Positions 37,355 through 45,691 of a stretch of 64,000 nucleotides of DNA are shown piece by piece (within the stretch, counting starts at the first letter, position 1; each line of letters starts with the position of its first letter). A program made the position numbers and the translations under genes. The notes under the pieces are model-generated. The model did no database searches. It was not told the DNA's origin and saw nothing but the letters and a program-made list of their open reading frames with translations. Source of the stretch: Neoroseomonas soli (GTDB taxonomy: Bacteria > Pseudomonadota > Alphaproteobacteria > Acetobacterales > Acetobacteraceae); NCBI RefSeq assembly GCF_018129065.1, contig NZ_JAAEDM010000012.1:24481-88480 (forward strand), in the 5' to 3' direction.

Positions 37355-37827
37355 GCGATTGCTCCTTCCTCGGCCGCCCAGGCGGCCTTCAGTGTTGCGA
37401 TGTCGAGCTTCACCATGGGCATCAGCGCGGCCATCAGGCGCCCGCGCTGCGCCGCGTCGCCCTGGCGCATCATCTCCCCGAGGCTGGCGGGCACCACCTG
37501 CCAGGAGACGCCGTGGCGGTCGGTCAGCCAGCCGCAGCGCTGCGGCGCGCCGCCTTCGAGCAGCCCATCCCACACTCGGTCGAGTTCCGCCTGGTCGGCG
37601 CAGGTGACGACCAGGGAAATCGCTTGCGTAAAGGCTGCGTCCCGCGCCGCGTTGAACGCCATGCAGGGTCGGCCGCCGAGGTCGAATTCCACGATGAAGG
37701 CGGAGCCGTCCGCGTGGCGCACCACGTTGCGGATCGCGGAGCCGGGGACCACGGCGCAGTAGTGCCGTACCGCCTGCTCGGCGGCGTCGTTGAACCAGAG
37801 ACATGGCATCACGGTGTCGGTCGTCAT
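37351..37827 (-). CDS. VOC family protein (PhnB-like)
   Basis: The 158-residue protein has the PhnB/3-demethylubiquinone-methyltransferase-like vicinal oxygen chelate pattern: MPCLWFNDAAEQAVRHYCAVVPGS, GRPCMAFNAARDAAFTQAISLVVTCADQAELDRVWDGL and GWLTDRHGVSWQVVPASLGEMM. The metal-binding set is not complete, so enzyme activity is uncertain. It heads the three-gene operon; AAGGAA precedes the ATG and a promoter is visible upstream. Confidence 0.9.
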   Translation of the reverse strand: MTTDTVMPCLWFNDAAEQAVRHYCAVVPGSAIRNVVRHADGSAFIVEFDLGGRPCMAFNAARDAAFTQAISLVVTCADQAELDRVWDGLLEGGAPQRCGWLTDRHGVSWQVVPASLGEMMRQGDAAQRGRLMAALMPMVKLDIATLKAAWAAEEGAIA

Positions 37828-37852
37828 GGCATTTCCTTCCGGGACACGGAAA

Positions 37853-37881
37853 GATTAACCGAACAGTTTAGTGTTGTGCAA
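37853..37881 (-). promoter_or_regulatory. Promoter and possible operator of the VOC-DUF1428-SRPBCC operon
   Basis: On the minus strand TTGCAC (37876-37881) and TTAATC (37853-37858) are exactly 17 bp apart, 26 bases before the VOC start. The spacer carries AACTGTTCGGTT (37857-37868), an imperfect dyad of AACnGTTCnGTT form that could be a TetR-type operator. No regulator gene is adjacent. Confidence 0.45.
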
Positions 37882-37998
37882 GCATGCCGGGGTCACCTCC
37901 GCGTGACGAGGCGGCGGCGCAGGGCTGGCGCGGTTCGGCGCGCGGTCTAGCATGGGGGTTTCGTCACCGACGCCGATCCACGAGGAAGCCCCGCCGAC

Positions 37999-39279
37999 AT
38001 GCCTGATACTGAAGCCGGTTCCCGCATCTCCGCCGCCATCGATGCCGCATTCGACCGGCAGGTGGAGTTCCTCCAGGAACTGGTCCGTTTCCCTTCCCTG
38101 CGCGGGCGGGAGGCGCCGCTGCAGGACTGGTTCGCGCGGCAGATGGCGCAGCGGGGCTATGCGGTGGACCGCTTCACCCTCGCCGATGTGCCGGACCATC
38201 CGAAGATGGCGCCGATGGTCGGCGTCGATCCCGCCGGCAGCGTGCAGGTCGTCGCCGCGCACCGGCCGAGGAACCCGACCGGCCGCAGCCTGATCCTCCA
38301 GGGCCACATCGACGTGGTGCCCGAAGGCCCGCACGAGATGTGGACGCATCCGCCCTATGCCGCCGTGATCCGCGACGGCTGGATGTACGGCCGCGGCGCG
38401 CATGACATGAAGGCCGGCGTCGCCTGCATGGTCTTCGCCATGGATGCCATCCGCGCCGCGGGCTTCGAGCCGGCCGCCGACGTCTACGTCCAGACGGTGA
38501 CGGAGGAGGAGAGCACCGGCAACGGCGCGCTCGCGGCGCTGCTGCGCGGCTACCGCGCCGAGGCCGCGCTGGTGCCCGAGCCCACCGGCCACACCATCAC
38601 CCGCACCCAGACCGGCACCATCTGGTTCCGCCTGCGCGTGCGCGGCGTGCCGGTGCATGTCGCGGTGGCGCAGGACGGCACCAACGCCATCATGTCGGCC
38701 TATGCGCTGATCAACGCGCTCTATGCGCATACCAGGACGCTGAACGAGGCCGCGAAGTCCAACCCCTGGTATGCGGACATCAAGGACCCGATCAAGTTCA
38801 ACCCCGGCATCATCCGCGGCGGCGACTGGGCGTCCTCCACGCCCGCCTGGTGCGAGGTGGATTGCCGCATCGGCCTGGTGCCCGGCACCACGCCGGAGCA
38901 GGCGATGGCCGGCATCGAGGCCTGCGTGAAGCAGGCCGCCAAGGGCGACGGCTTCATGGCCAACAACCCGCCCGAGATCGTCTGGACCGGCTTCCAGACC
39001 GATCCCTACGTGCTCGAGCCGGGCAGCGAGGCGGAAGCGGTGCTCGCCGCCGCGCATGCCTCCGTGCATGGCGGGGAGATGCCGGAACGCCGCACCACGG
39101 CGGTGAACGACGCGCGGTATTACGGGCTCTATTTCGATATCCCGGGCCTCTGCTACGGCCCGAAGGGCGAAGTGGCGCACGGTTTCGACGAACGTACGTC
39201 GATCGAGGATCTCCGCACCTGCACCCGGACGATCGCGACCTTCATCGCCGATTGGTGCGGGCTGCGCCCGGTGAGCTGA
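37999..39279 (+). CDS. M20 family metallopeptidase (ArgE/DapE-like deacylase)
   Basis: The 426-residue protein has the M20 zinc motifs: ILQGHIDVVPEG (about 95-106), GRGAHDMKAGVACMV with the bridging Asp, and VTEEESTGNG with the catalytic Glu pair; the dimerisation domain follows at about 215-330 and a late AHGFDE supplies the last His. The long active-site segment ALVPEPTGHTITRTQTG fits ArgE/acetylornithine-deacetylase-like enzymes that remove N-acyl groups. It stands alone rather than in an arginine operon, so a catabolic substrate is likely. Confidence 0.9.
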   Translation: MPDTEAGSRISAAIDAAFDRQVEFLQELVRFPSLRGREAPLQDWFARQMAQRGYAVDRFTLADVPDHPKMAPMVGVDPAGSVQVVAAHRPRNPTGRSLILQGHIDVVPEGPHEMWTHPPYAAVIRDGWMYGRGAHDMKAGVACMVFAMDAIRAAGFEPAADVYVQTVTEEESTGNGALAALLRGYRAEAALVPEPTGHTITRTQTGTIWFRLRVRGVPVHVAVAQDGTNAIMSAYALINALYAHTRTLNEAAKSNPWYADIKDPIKFNPGIIRGGDWASSTPAWCEVDCRIGLVPGTTPEQAMAGIEACVKQAAKGDGFMANNPPEIVWTGFQTDPYVLEPGSEAEAVLAAAHASVHGGEMPERRTTAVNDARYYGLYFDIPGLCYGPKGEVAHGFDERTSIEDLRTCTRTIATFIADWCGLRPVS

Positions 39280-39330
39280 CCAAGGCGCGCGCTCGCCGTT
39301 CGCGGCTCCCGTCCTTGCGCGGCGGGCGTG

Positions 39331-39458
39331 TTGAGGGGGCTTTGCCCCCTCAAGCTCCCCCACCAGGGGACGACGGTCCCCTGGACCCGCGGAAAATGGT
39401 TTCCAAAGGCCTTTCGGCCTTTGGCGGGGAGAGCCCGAGAGGGGCGGCGCCCCTCTCG
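39331..39458. repeat. Array of four perfect hairpins between the M20 and GMC genes
   Basis: Four perfect stem-loops follow each other: TTGAGGGGGC-TTT-stem (39331-39353, 10 bp), CCAGGGGAC stem (39363-39384, 9 bp), CCAAAGGCC stem (39403-39424, 9 bp) and CGAGAGGGGC stem (39436-39458, 10 bp), with loops of three to four bases. Together they fill most of the 253-base gap. This looks like a mosaic of dispersed palindromic units rather than a single terminator. Confidence 0.75.
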
Positions 39459-39532
39459 TAGCGCCCCTGGGGGGCTTTCTCCCCGCCCCGGTCGATGGTC
39501 TCCTGCCGCGGGACCACTCGGGGAAGACGACA

Positions 39533-41239
39533 TTGTACGACTACATCATCGTCGGCGGCGGCTCCGCCGGCTCGGTGCTGGCGCATCGGCTCTCCACGCC
39601 CGGCGCCAACAAGGTGCTGCTCTGCGAAGCCGGCCCCGACACGCCGCCGGGCCAGGAACCGGCGACGATCCTCGATACCTATCCGGGCCAGGCCTATTTC
39701 GACCCGCGCTTCCACTGGACCGAACTGAAGGTCCGCACGCAGGTCGTCTCCCACAACAACCCGAACGCCGACCGGCCGCCGCTGCGCAAGTACGAACAGG
39801 CGCGCGTGCTCGGCGGCGGGTCTTCGATCAACGGGCAGATGGCCAACCGCGGCGCGCCGCACGACTACGACGAATGGGAGGCGCGCGGCGCCGCCGGGTG
39901 GAACTGGGATGCCGTGCTGCCCTACTTCCGCAAGGTCGAGCGCGACCTCGACTTCGACAATGAATGGCACGGCCGCGAAGGCCGCATCCCGGTCCGCCGC
40001 GTGCCGGAAGCCCAATGGCCGGCGCACTCGAAGGCGGCGGCCGAAGCCTTCCGCCAGGCCGGCTTCAAGCCCCTGCCCGACCAGAACGGCGCCTTCGAGG
40101 ACGGCTATTTCCCGCTGACCGTGAACGTGACGGAGACGCGCGTCTCGGCCGCGATCGGCTACCTCGATGCCGAGACGCGCAAGCGCCCGAACCTGACGCT
40201 GTCCACCGAGACCCAGGTGATGGGCCTGATCTTCGAAGGCACGCGCTGCGCCGGCATCCGCGCCCTGGTGAAGGGGCAGGAACAGGAATTCCGCGGCCGC
40301 GAGGTCATCCTCTGCACCGGCGCCATCCATTCGCCGGCGCACCTCATGCGCGCGGGCATCGGGCCGGCGGCGCACCTGAAGGAGCACGGCATCGAGGTGC
40401 GCGCCGACCTGCCCGGCGTGGGGCAGGGGCTGATGGACCATCCGGCCATCTCGCTCTCCTGCTTCATCCGCCCCGAGGCGCGGCTGAACCAGACGCAGCT
40501 CCGGCGCCACATGCTGGTGGGGCTGCGCTTCTCCTCGGGCATCGAGGGTGCTCCCGCCGGCGACATGTTCATGTCCGTGGCTTCCAAGTCGGCATGGCAT
40601 GCGGTGGGCGAACAGGTCGGCTCCATGCTGACCTGGGTGAACAAGACCTATTCCCAGCGCGGCCAGGTGCGGCTGGTCTCGACCGACTGGCGGGCGCATC
40701 CGGATGTCGAGTTCAACCTGCTCTCGGACCGGCGCGACCTCGAGCGGCTGATGATCGGCTTCCGGCTCGCCGCGGCGCTGAACCTCAGCCCGCCGCTCGC
40801 GGCCGTGACCGCTGATCCATTCCCCGCGGCCTATTCCGACCGGGTGCGGCGGATCGGCGTGGTGAACACGAAGAACCGCATCCTCACCTCGATCATCGCG
40901 AAGTTCCTCGACGGGCCGGCGGCGCTGCGCAGCGCCTTCATCGACCGCTTCGTCATCGAGGGCTTCCGCTTCCGGGAGGTGATGGAGGACGAGGAAGCGC
41001 TGGAAGCCTTCATCCGCAAGGCGACGATCGGCGTCTGGCACGCCTCCTGTTCCTGCCGCATGGGGGCGGACACCGACCCGATGGCGGTGGTGGACACCGC
41101 CGGCCGGGTGCGCGGCGTGGCGGGGCTGCGCGTGGTGGATGCCTCGGTCTTCCCCGTGGTGCCTTCGGCCAACACCAACTTCCCGACGCTGATGACGGCC
41201 GAGAAGATGGCCGACGCCATCCTTTCGGAGCCGGCCTGA
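39533..41239 (+). CDS. GMC family FAD oxidoreductase (choline dehydrogenase-like)
   Basis: The 568-residue flavoprotein begins with the FAD dinucleotide motif DYIIVGGGSAGSVLAHRLS (about 3-21), has the GMC signature 1 around YEQARVLGGGSSINGQMANRGAPHDYDEWEA (about 86-116), signature 2 LCTGAIHSPAHLMRAGIGP, and the catalytic His region IGVWHASCSCRMG with PSANTNFPTLMTAEKMAD at the end. It oxidises an alcohol, possibly choline-like, sugar or long-chain. The start is TTG (39533), six bases after GGGAAG. It follows the M20 gene and the hairpin array. Confidence 0.9.
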   Translation: MYDYIIVGGGSAGSVLAHRLSTPGANKVLLCEAGPDTPPGQEPATILDTYPGQAYFDPRFHWTELKVRTQVVSHNNPNADRPPLRKYEQARVLGGGSSINGQMANRGAPHDYDEWEARGAAGWNWDAVLPYFRKVERDLDFDNEWHGREGRIPVRRVPEAQWPAHSKAAAEAFRQAGFKPLPDQNGAFEDGYFPLTVNVTETRVSAAIGYLDAETRKRPNLTLSTETQVMGLIFEGTRCAGIRALVKGQEQEFRGREVILCTGAIHSPAHLMRAGIGPAAHLKEHGIEVRADLPGVGQGLMDHPAISLSCFIRPEARLNQTQLRRHMLVGLRFSSGIEGAPAGDMFMSVASKSAWHAVGEQVGSMLTWVNKTYSQRGQVRLVSTDWRAHPDVEFNLLSDRRDLERLMIGFRLAAALNLSPPLAAVTADPFPAAYSDRVRRIGVVNTKNRILTSIIAKFLDGPAALRSAFIDRFVIEGFRFREVMEDEEALEAFIRKATIGVWHASCSCRMGADTDPMAVVDTAGRVRGVAGLRVVDASVFPVVPSANTNFPTLMTAEKMADAILSEPA

Positions 41240-41345
41240 CACGCCGCGCAGACAGACACTTGGCGGGGTGCCGCGGGCACGGGCATGCTGCCTCTCGGAC
41301 CGGCCGCGACAGGGGCGGCCGGGAACGACCATGGGAGACCCAAGC

Positions 41346-42380
41346 ATGATGAAACTCGGCACCCGGATCGCGGGTGTTGCGGCCGCGGCGGTGATCGCCT
41401 GGGCCGGGCACGCGCAGGCGCAGACCGCGCCGGCCGACACCGTCGCCGCCATCCGCGCCCGCGGGCAATTGATCTGCGGCGTCTCGGTGAATGCGCCGGG
41501 CTTCGCCGTGCCGGACAGCCGCGGCGAATTCCGCGGCCTGGACGTCGACACCTGCCGCGCCGTCGCCGCCGCCATCCTCGGCGACGGGACCAAGGTCCGC
41601 TTCGTGCCGAACACCACGGTGCAGCGCTTCCCGATGCTGCAATCGGGCGAGATCGACATCCTGGTGCGCAACACCACCTGGTCGATGGCGCGCGAGACAC
41701 AGCTCGGCCTCGTCTTCGCCGGCATCAACTTCTACGACGGCCAGGGCTTCATGGTGCGCCGGTCCTCCAACATCACCTCGGCCCGGCAGCTCGACGGCGC
41801 GACGGTCTGCGTGCAGCCCGGCACCACGACCGAGCTGAACCTGACCGACTACTTCCGCACCAACCGCATGCGCTTCACCCCGGTGGTGATCGAGCAGGCG
41901 GAGGAAATCCGCGCTGCCTTCGTCGCGGGCCGCTGCGACGCCTACACCAATGACGCCTCCTCGCTCGCCTCCTTCCGCGCGACGCGCACGACGGACGCGA
42001 ACGAGTTCGTGCTGCTGCCCGAGATCATCTCCAAGGAGCCGCTTGGCCCGGCGGTGCGCAAGGGCGACTGGCGCTTCTTCGACATCGTGCGCTGGACGCT
42101 CTTCGCGCAGATCGCCGCCGAGGAACTGGGCCTGAACAGCGGCAACATCGAGGAGGTCGCCCGCACCACGACCAACCCGGACATCCAGCGTTTCGTGGGC
42201 CGCACCGGCGACCTCGGCCGGTCCATGGGCCTGGAGAACGACTGGGCGGTGCGGATCATCCGCCAGGTCGGCAACTACGGCGAGATGTACGAGCGCAACA
42301 TCACGCCGATCGGCATCCCGCGCGGGGTGAACAACCTTTGGAACAATGGCGGCCTGCACTACGCGCCGCCCATTCGCTGA
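41346..42380 (+). CDS. Amino-acid ABC transporter periplasmic binding protein (AapJ-like)
   Basis: The 344-residue protein has a signal peptide (MMKLGTRIAGVAAAAVIAWAGHAQAQ) and the polar amino-acid binding fold: TVAAIRARGQLICGVSVNAPGFAVPDSRGEFRGLDVDTCRAVAAAILG, then FPMLQSGEIDILVRNTTWSMARE. This is the AapJ/BztA subgroup, which usually binds glutamate, aspartate or general L-amino acids. The permease and ATPase genes (aapQMP) are absent here, so it is an orphan. GGGAG lies eight bases before ATG 41346. Confidence 0.9.
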   Translation: MMKLGTRIAGVAAAAVIAWAGHAQAQTAPADTVAAIRARGQLICGVSVNAPGFAVPDSRGEFRGLDVDTCRAVAAAILGDGTKVRFVPNTTVQRFPMLQSGEIDILVRNTTWSMARETQLGLVFAGINFYDGQGFMVRRSSNITSARQLDGATVCVQPGTTTELNLTDYFRTNRMRFTPVVIEQAEEIRAAFVAGRCDAYTNDASSLASFRATRTTDANEFVLLPEIISKEPLGPAVRKGDWRFFDIVRWTLFAQIAAEELGLNSGNIEEVARTTTNPDIQRFVGRTGDLGRSMGLENDWAVRIIRQVGNYGEMYERNITPIGIPRGVNNLWNNGGLHYAPPIR

Positions 42381-42514
42381 GGTGACGGGCGGGGGCGCGG
42401 CAACGCGCCCCTGGATCGGCTTCCGGGCGCGGAGGCTCACGGCAGCCGCTCCAGGCCTTTGTCTTCGCGAGCATCTTCACCCGATCAGGTGATTCCACCT
42501 GATCGGGATCTGCC

Positions 42515-42907
42515 CTACCGCATCAGGTAATCGACGATCGCGCGGCGCGTGGCCGCATCGTGCACGCCGTTCCCGCCCATCCAGAGGCCGGGGAACATTT
42601 CCTCCGGATCGTCCAGGAATTCCGAGAGCCGTTCCGCGGTCCAGGTGCCGCTCGCGCCTCGCAGGGTGGGCGAGTAGTCGAAGCGCGCATCGCCGGCGAT
42701 GCGGCGGCCGGAGAGGCCCGCGAGATTCGGGCCGGGGCCGGGCGGGGCGGAGGTCTCGGCGGCATGGCAGGACGCGCAGCGGGTCTCGAAGGCGGCGCGG
42801 CCGTCCTGGGCGAGCGCCGGGCTTGCGAGCCATGCGATCGCGAGGGCTGCCGCCAGGAGGTCGGGGGGAGTGAACTCCCCCCGAATCCCCCCTCCTTCTT
42901 TCTTCAC
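42515..42907 (-). CDS. c-type cytochrome (class I), uncertain 5' end
   Basis: The mature domain has the heme motif CASCH, a hydrophobic signal LLAAALAIAWLASPALAQ before it, and a distal Met candidate in FPGLWMGGNG. The domain end VHDAATRRAIVDYLM matches small soluble cytochromes c. The start is unclear: no ATG lies near the signal. I give the GTG at 42907, which yields MKKEGGG, a positively charged n-region, but without a good ribosome site; AGGAGGG followed by ATT lies slightly inside. The palindromic element at 42862-42991 covers the region and may have replaced the original start. Confidence 0.75.
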   Translation of the reverse strand: MKKEGGGIRGEFTPPDLLAAALAIAWLASPALAQDGRAAFETRCASCHAAETSAPPGPGPNLAGLSGRRIAGDARFDYSPTLRGASGTWTAERLSEFLDDPEEMFPGLWMGGNGVHDAATRRAIVDYLMR

Positions 42908-42991
42908 CTGGATGGGCGCACCCGGCGCGCCGGGCACGCCTTGCCGACGGACAAAGAAGGGAGGGGGTTCGGGGGAGGTTCTCCTCCCCCG
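42862..42991. repeat. Compound palindromic element of about 130 bp
   Basis: The element is nearly symmetrical about 42927. From outside inwards: a 10-bp hairpin CGGGGGGAGT-GA-stem (42862-42883), an arm (42879-42901) matched by an inverted copy (42953-42974) with few changes, and the perfect centre CCCGGCGCGCCGGG (42921-42934); the other end is a 9-bp hairpin (42970-42991). It lies between the Vgb-like gene stop (43005) and the cytochrome coding region and enters the latter. It resembles a MITE-like or mosaic repeat. Confidence 0.7.
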
Positions 42992-43004
42992 GCCTTGTTC
43001 TCCG

Positions 43005-44018
43005 TCACAGCCCGTACTCGATCCTGACGATCCGGTCGGTCCCGCTTTCCCCGCCCCATGCCTCGCCCGCGACGCCGTCCATCTGGCGCACATTCGCCCC
43101 CGCCCGGTCCGACGGGAAGGACAGGAAGTTTTCCGTCATCGGGTCGAAGCGCACGATCGCATTGGCCGTGAAGTCGGTGAGCCACACCTTGTCCGAGGGA
43201 TCGACCCAGACGGAGTAGCAGCGCGGCCGGTCGCCCGGCAGTTTCCACACGCCCCAGCGCCCCGACATCGGGTCGTGGACCGAGACGTTCCCGCTGTTCC
43301 ACTCGCTGATCCAGAGCCGGCCCCGGCTGTCGGTCCAGACGCGGCGGGCGCCCTGGTTCGGCGTGGGCGGATCGACGATACGCACGCGCAGCGCCTCGGC
43401 CGTCGTGGCCTCGGTGTCGATCTGCGCCAGGTGATTGCCGGCGAGGGAGACGTACCAGACCGTCCCCTGCGGCGTCTTCGTGATGCCATAGGGGCCGCGG
43501 CCGCGCGGTGCCTCCCACACGTCCATCCGCTCGGTCGCGGGGACGAGGCGCCCGACGACGCCGTTCTGGCCGGTGAACCAGTAGGTCCCGCGGTCATCGA
43601 AGACGCCGGTGTTAAGGTTGGCGTTGGCGAAGCGTTCCGGCAGGCGCCAGAGCTTGACGCGGTGGTCGGAGGGATCGACGCGGGCGATGGCATTCTGCCC
43701 GCCTTCCGTCACCCAGGCGGCGCGGTCCGGCCCGCGGATGACGCCGTGCGGCGCCGCCCCCTGGCCGAGGTTGACGACGCGGATCGCACCGCTGCGCGGG
43801 TCCAGGCGGTTCAGCGTGCCGTTGCGCTGGCCGCAGAACCAGAACGTGCCGTCGCCGGCGGCGGTGACGTCGCGCGAGCCGACGCGGCCGGAGCCCTCGG
43901 TGCGCGCGTTGTACCAGGTGACGCGGTAGCCGGGCGGGGTGCTGGCGCGGGCCTCCCGGCCCAGCAGCGGTGTCGCCGCCGCGGCGGCGGCGAGGGCGAA
44001 GACGTCACGACGGAACAT
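43005..44018 (-). CDS. Vgb-like (streptogramin lyase family) beta-propeller protein
   Basis: The 337-residue protein starts with an export signal (MFRRDVFALAAAAAATPLLGREARA) and then repeats of the NHL/SMP-30-like pattern, such as TFWFCGQRNGTLNRLDPRSGAIRVVNLG, GTYWFTGQNGVVGRLVPATERM and GRLWISEWNSGNVSVHDPMSG, forming a six-bladed propeller. Virginiamycin B lyase is the named family member, but its catalytic His/Glu set is not obvious, so lyase activity is doubtful; it may be a periplasmic binding or sensory protein. GGGAGG lies six bases upstream of the ATG. The cytochrome c gene follows on the same strand. Confidence 0.8.
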   Translation of the reverse strand: MFRRDVFALAAAAAATPLLGREARASTPPGYRVTWYNARTEGSGRVGSRDVTAAGDGTFWFCGQRNGTLNRLDPRSGAIRVVNLGQGAAPHGVIRGPDRAAWVTEGGQNAIARVDPSDHRVKLWRLPERFANANLNTGVFDDRGTYWFTGQNGVVGRLVPATERMDVWEAPRGRGPYGITKTPQGTVWYVSLAGNHLAQIDTEATTAEALRVRIVDPPTPNQGARRVWTDSRGRLWISEWNSGNVSVHDPMSGRWGVWKLPGDRPRCYSVWVDPSDKVWLTDFTANAIVRFDPMTENFLSFPSDRAGANVRQMDGVAGEAWGGESGTDRIVRIEYGL

Positions 44019-44085
44019 GGCGATCCTCCCGGTGGCATGGCCAACCAGGATCTTGGTGCAGTCCCCGCGTGACGCAAGCGGAACG

Positions 44086-44457
44086 TCAGGACGCGGGCGG
44101 TGGCGCGACCGGTAGGGCAGGCATGTAGGGCTCGATGCGGTAGGTCTCCTGCCGCAGGATCGCGATGCGGCCGATGGCAGCGAAGCGCGTGGAGCCGTCC
44201 GGCGCGCGGCCGACGGCGTAGCGCCAGGCACCGACCTGGCCGTCGGCGACGAGCTTGCGGGCGATGCGCTCGACCTCCGGCCCGGTGCCCATCGCGTCGA
44301 GTTCGGCAGGGGTGAGGCCGATGAAGATCTCATCCCGCGGCGACACGACGCGGAAGAGCATGACGGAAGGCGACTGGGCCGCGGCGGGGCGCGCCACGGC
44401 GGCGAACAGGGGCGCCGCCAGCATCAGGCGGCGGGACAGGTGCGGCATCGCGGTCAT
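44086..44457 (-). CDS. Secreted protein of unknown function
   Basis: The 123-residue product has a signal peptide with a twin-arginine-like SRRLMLAAPLFAAVARPAAAQ. The mature part (VMLFRVVSPRDEIFIGLTPAELDAMG ... AWRYAVGRAPDGSTRFAAIGRIAILRQETYRIEPY) looks like a small beta-rich domain and resembles conserved hypothetical proteins of alphaproteobacteria; I cannot name a family. It ends 67 bases before the Vgb-like ATG on the same strand, so the two may be co-transcribed. Confidence 0.7.
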   Translation of the reverse strand: MTAMPHLSRRLMLAAPLFAAVARPAAAQSPSVMLFRVVSPRDEIFIGLTPAELDAMGTGPEVERIARKLVADGQVGAWRYAVGRAPDGSTRFAAIGRIAILRQETYRIEPYMPALPVAPPPAS

Positions 44458-44550
44458 CCTTGGTGCGAGGGCAGGCCGCCACGCCCCGGATCGAGGCGGC
44501 CCGCGCGCAGTCTAGGCACCGCGCCGCCGCCCGCGAGCGGAAACTGCAAC

Positions 44551-44578
44551 GAAAAGGCGGCGGGTCGCCCCGCCGCCT
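44551..44578 (-). terminator. Rho-independent terminator of rpoH
   Basis: On the minus strand AGGCGGCGGG pairs over 10 bp with its inverted copy (44569-44578 with 44555-44564) around a four-base loop and is followed by a run of four T (44552-44555) then CG. It lies 27 bases after the rpoH stop. Confidence 0.8.
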
Positions 44579-44604
44579 GAAATGCTTCGCACTTGCGCGG
44601 CCGG

Positions 44605-45489
44605 TCAGCCGATCGACAGGCGCCGCTCCACGACCTGCTGCTTCATGGACTTCTGCAGCTTCTCGAAGGCACGCACCTCGATCTGGCGGACGCGCTCGCG
44701 GGAGATGCCGTATTGCTGGGAGAGTTCCTCCAGCGTCGTCGGATCCTCCTTGAGGCGGCGCTCGACCAGGATGTGGCGCTCGCGATCGTTCAGCGTCTTG
44801 AGTGCGCCGTTGAGCAGGTCGCGGCGGTTGGTCATGTCCTGCCGCTCGGCGAGCTCGTCCTCCTGGCTCTCGCTGTCATCGACCAGCCAGTCCTGCCACT
44901 CGCCCTCGCTGTCGGCGCGGACGGGGGCGTTCAGGCTGTGGTCCGCGCTCGCGAGGCGCCGGTTCATGTTGATCACGTCCTGCTCGGGCACCTGGAGGAC
45001 ATGGGCGATCCTCGCCACCTGCTCGTCCTTGAGGTCGCCTTCCTCGAGCGCGGACATCTGCGCCTTGAGCCGGCGCAGGTTGAAGAACAGCTTCTTCTGC
45101 GCCGCGGTGGTGCCCATCTTCACGAGCGACCAGGAGTGCAGGATGTATTCTTGAATGGCCGCGCGGATCCACCACATGGCGTAGGTGGCTAGGCGGAAGC
45201 CACGCTCCGGGTCGAAGCGCTTCACCGCCTGCATCATGCCGACATTGCCTTCGGAGATCAGTTCGCCGACCGGCAGGCCATAGCCGCGATAGCCCATGGC
45301 GATCTTCGCCACGAGGCGCAGGTGCGAGGTGACAAGCTTGTGGGCGGCGCGTTCGTCGCCCTCATCCTTCCAACGCCGCGCGAGGGAAAGTTCCTCCTCG
45401 GGCGACAGCATCGGGAATTTGCGGATCTCCTGCAGGTAGCGGGAGAGGTTTCCTTCGGTCGCCATCGGGATGGCCATGCTGGAAGCCAT
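44605..45489 (-). CDS. rpoH: RNA polymerase sigma-32 (heat shock sigma factor)
   Basis: The 294-residue sigma-70 family protein has region 2 (SEGNVGMMQAVKRFDPERGFRLATYAMWWIRAAIQEYIL, about 79-118), the RpoH box QKKLFFNLR (131-139), and region 4 with EELSQQYGISRERVRQIEVRAFEKL. The box distinguishes it from housekeeping sigma factors. It directs RNA polymerase to heat-shock promoters. AAGGAGG lies 11-12 bases before ATG 45489. It follows rluD on the same strand with its own terminator and a promoter candidate in between. Confidence 0.97.
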   Translation of the reverse strand: MASSMAIPMATEGNLSRYLQEIRKFPMLSPEEELSLARRWKDEGDERAAHKLVTSHLRLVAKIAMGYRGYGLPVGELISEGNVGMMQAVKRFDPERGFRLATYAMWWIRAAIQEYILHSWSLVKMGTTAAQKKLFFNLRRLKAQMSALEEGDLKDEQVARIAHVLQVPEQDVINMNRRLASADHSLNAPVRADSEGEWQDWLVDDSESQEDELAERQDMTNRRDLLNGALKTLNDRERHILVERRLKEDPTTLEELSQQYGISRERVRQIEVRAFEKLQKSMKQQVVERRLSIG

Positions 45490-45662
45490 GGGTCATCTGC
45501 CTCCTTGACCAGGCGGGCCACCCCGTGACGGCGGTGCCCGCAAGCGGTCCTAAGTCTCGTTGCGTCGCCTTCCTAAGGGCCCGAACCAGGGCCGCCTGCC
45601 CCGGTCACGTCGAGGCTGGCCGGACGGGGCACTTATTGGCGCCCTTCGGAATCCGACGTCGG

Positions 45663-45691
45663 TTTGTAGCCCGGGCCTCGCCGAGGCGCAA
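45663..45691 (-). promoter_or_regulatory. Promoter candidate for rpoH
   Basis: On the minus strand TTGCGC (45686-45691) and TACAAA (45663-45668) are 17 bp apart. Transcription would start near 45655, leaving a 5' leader of about 165 bases before rpoH, long enough to fold into a regulatory structure. The match is moderate. Confidence 0.35.

Noticed and set aside
39331..39458. CRISPR array
   Set aside because: The units are four different hairpins without a common direct repeat or regular spacers.
43005..44018. Streptogramin resistance lyase
   Set aside because: Only the propeller fold is supported; the catalytic residues of virginiamycin B lyase are not evident, so a resistance claim is not justified.
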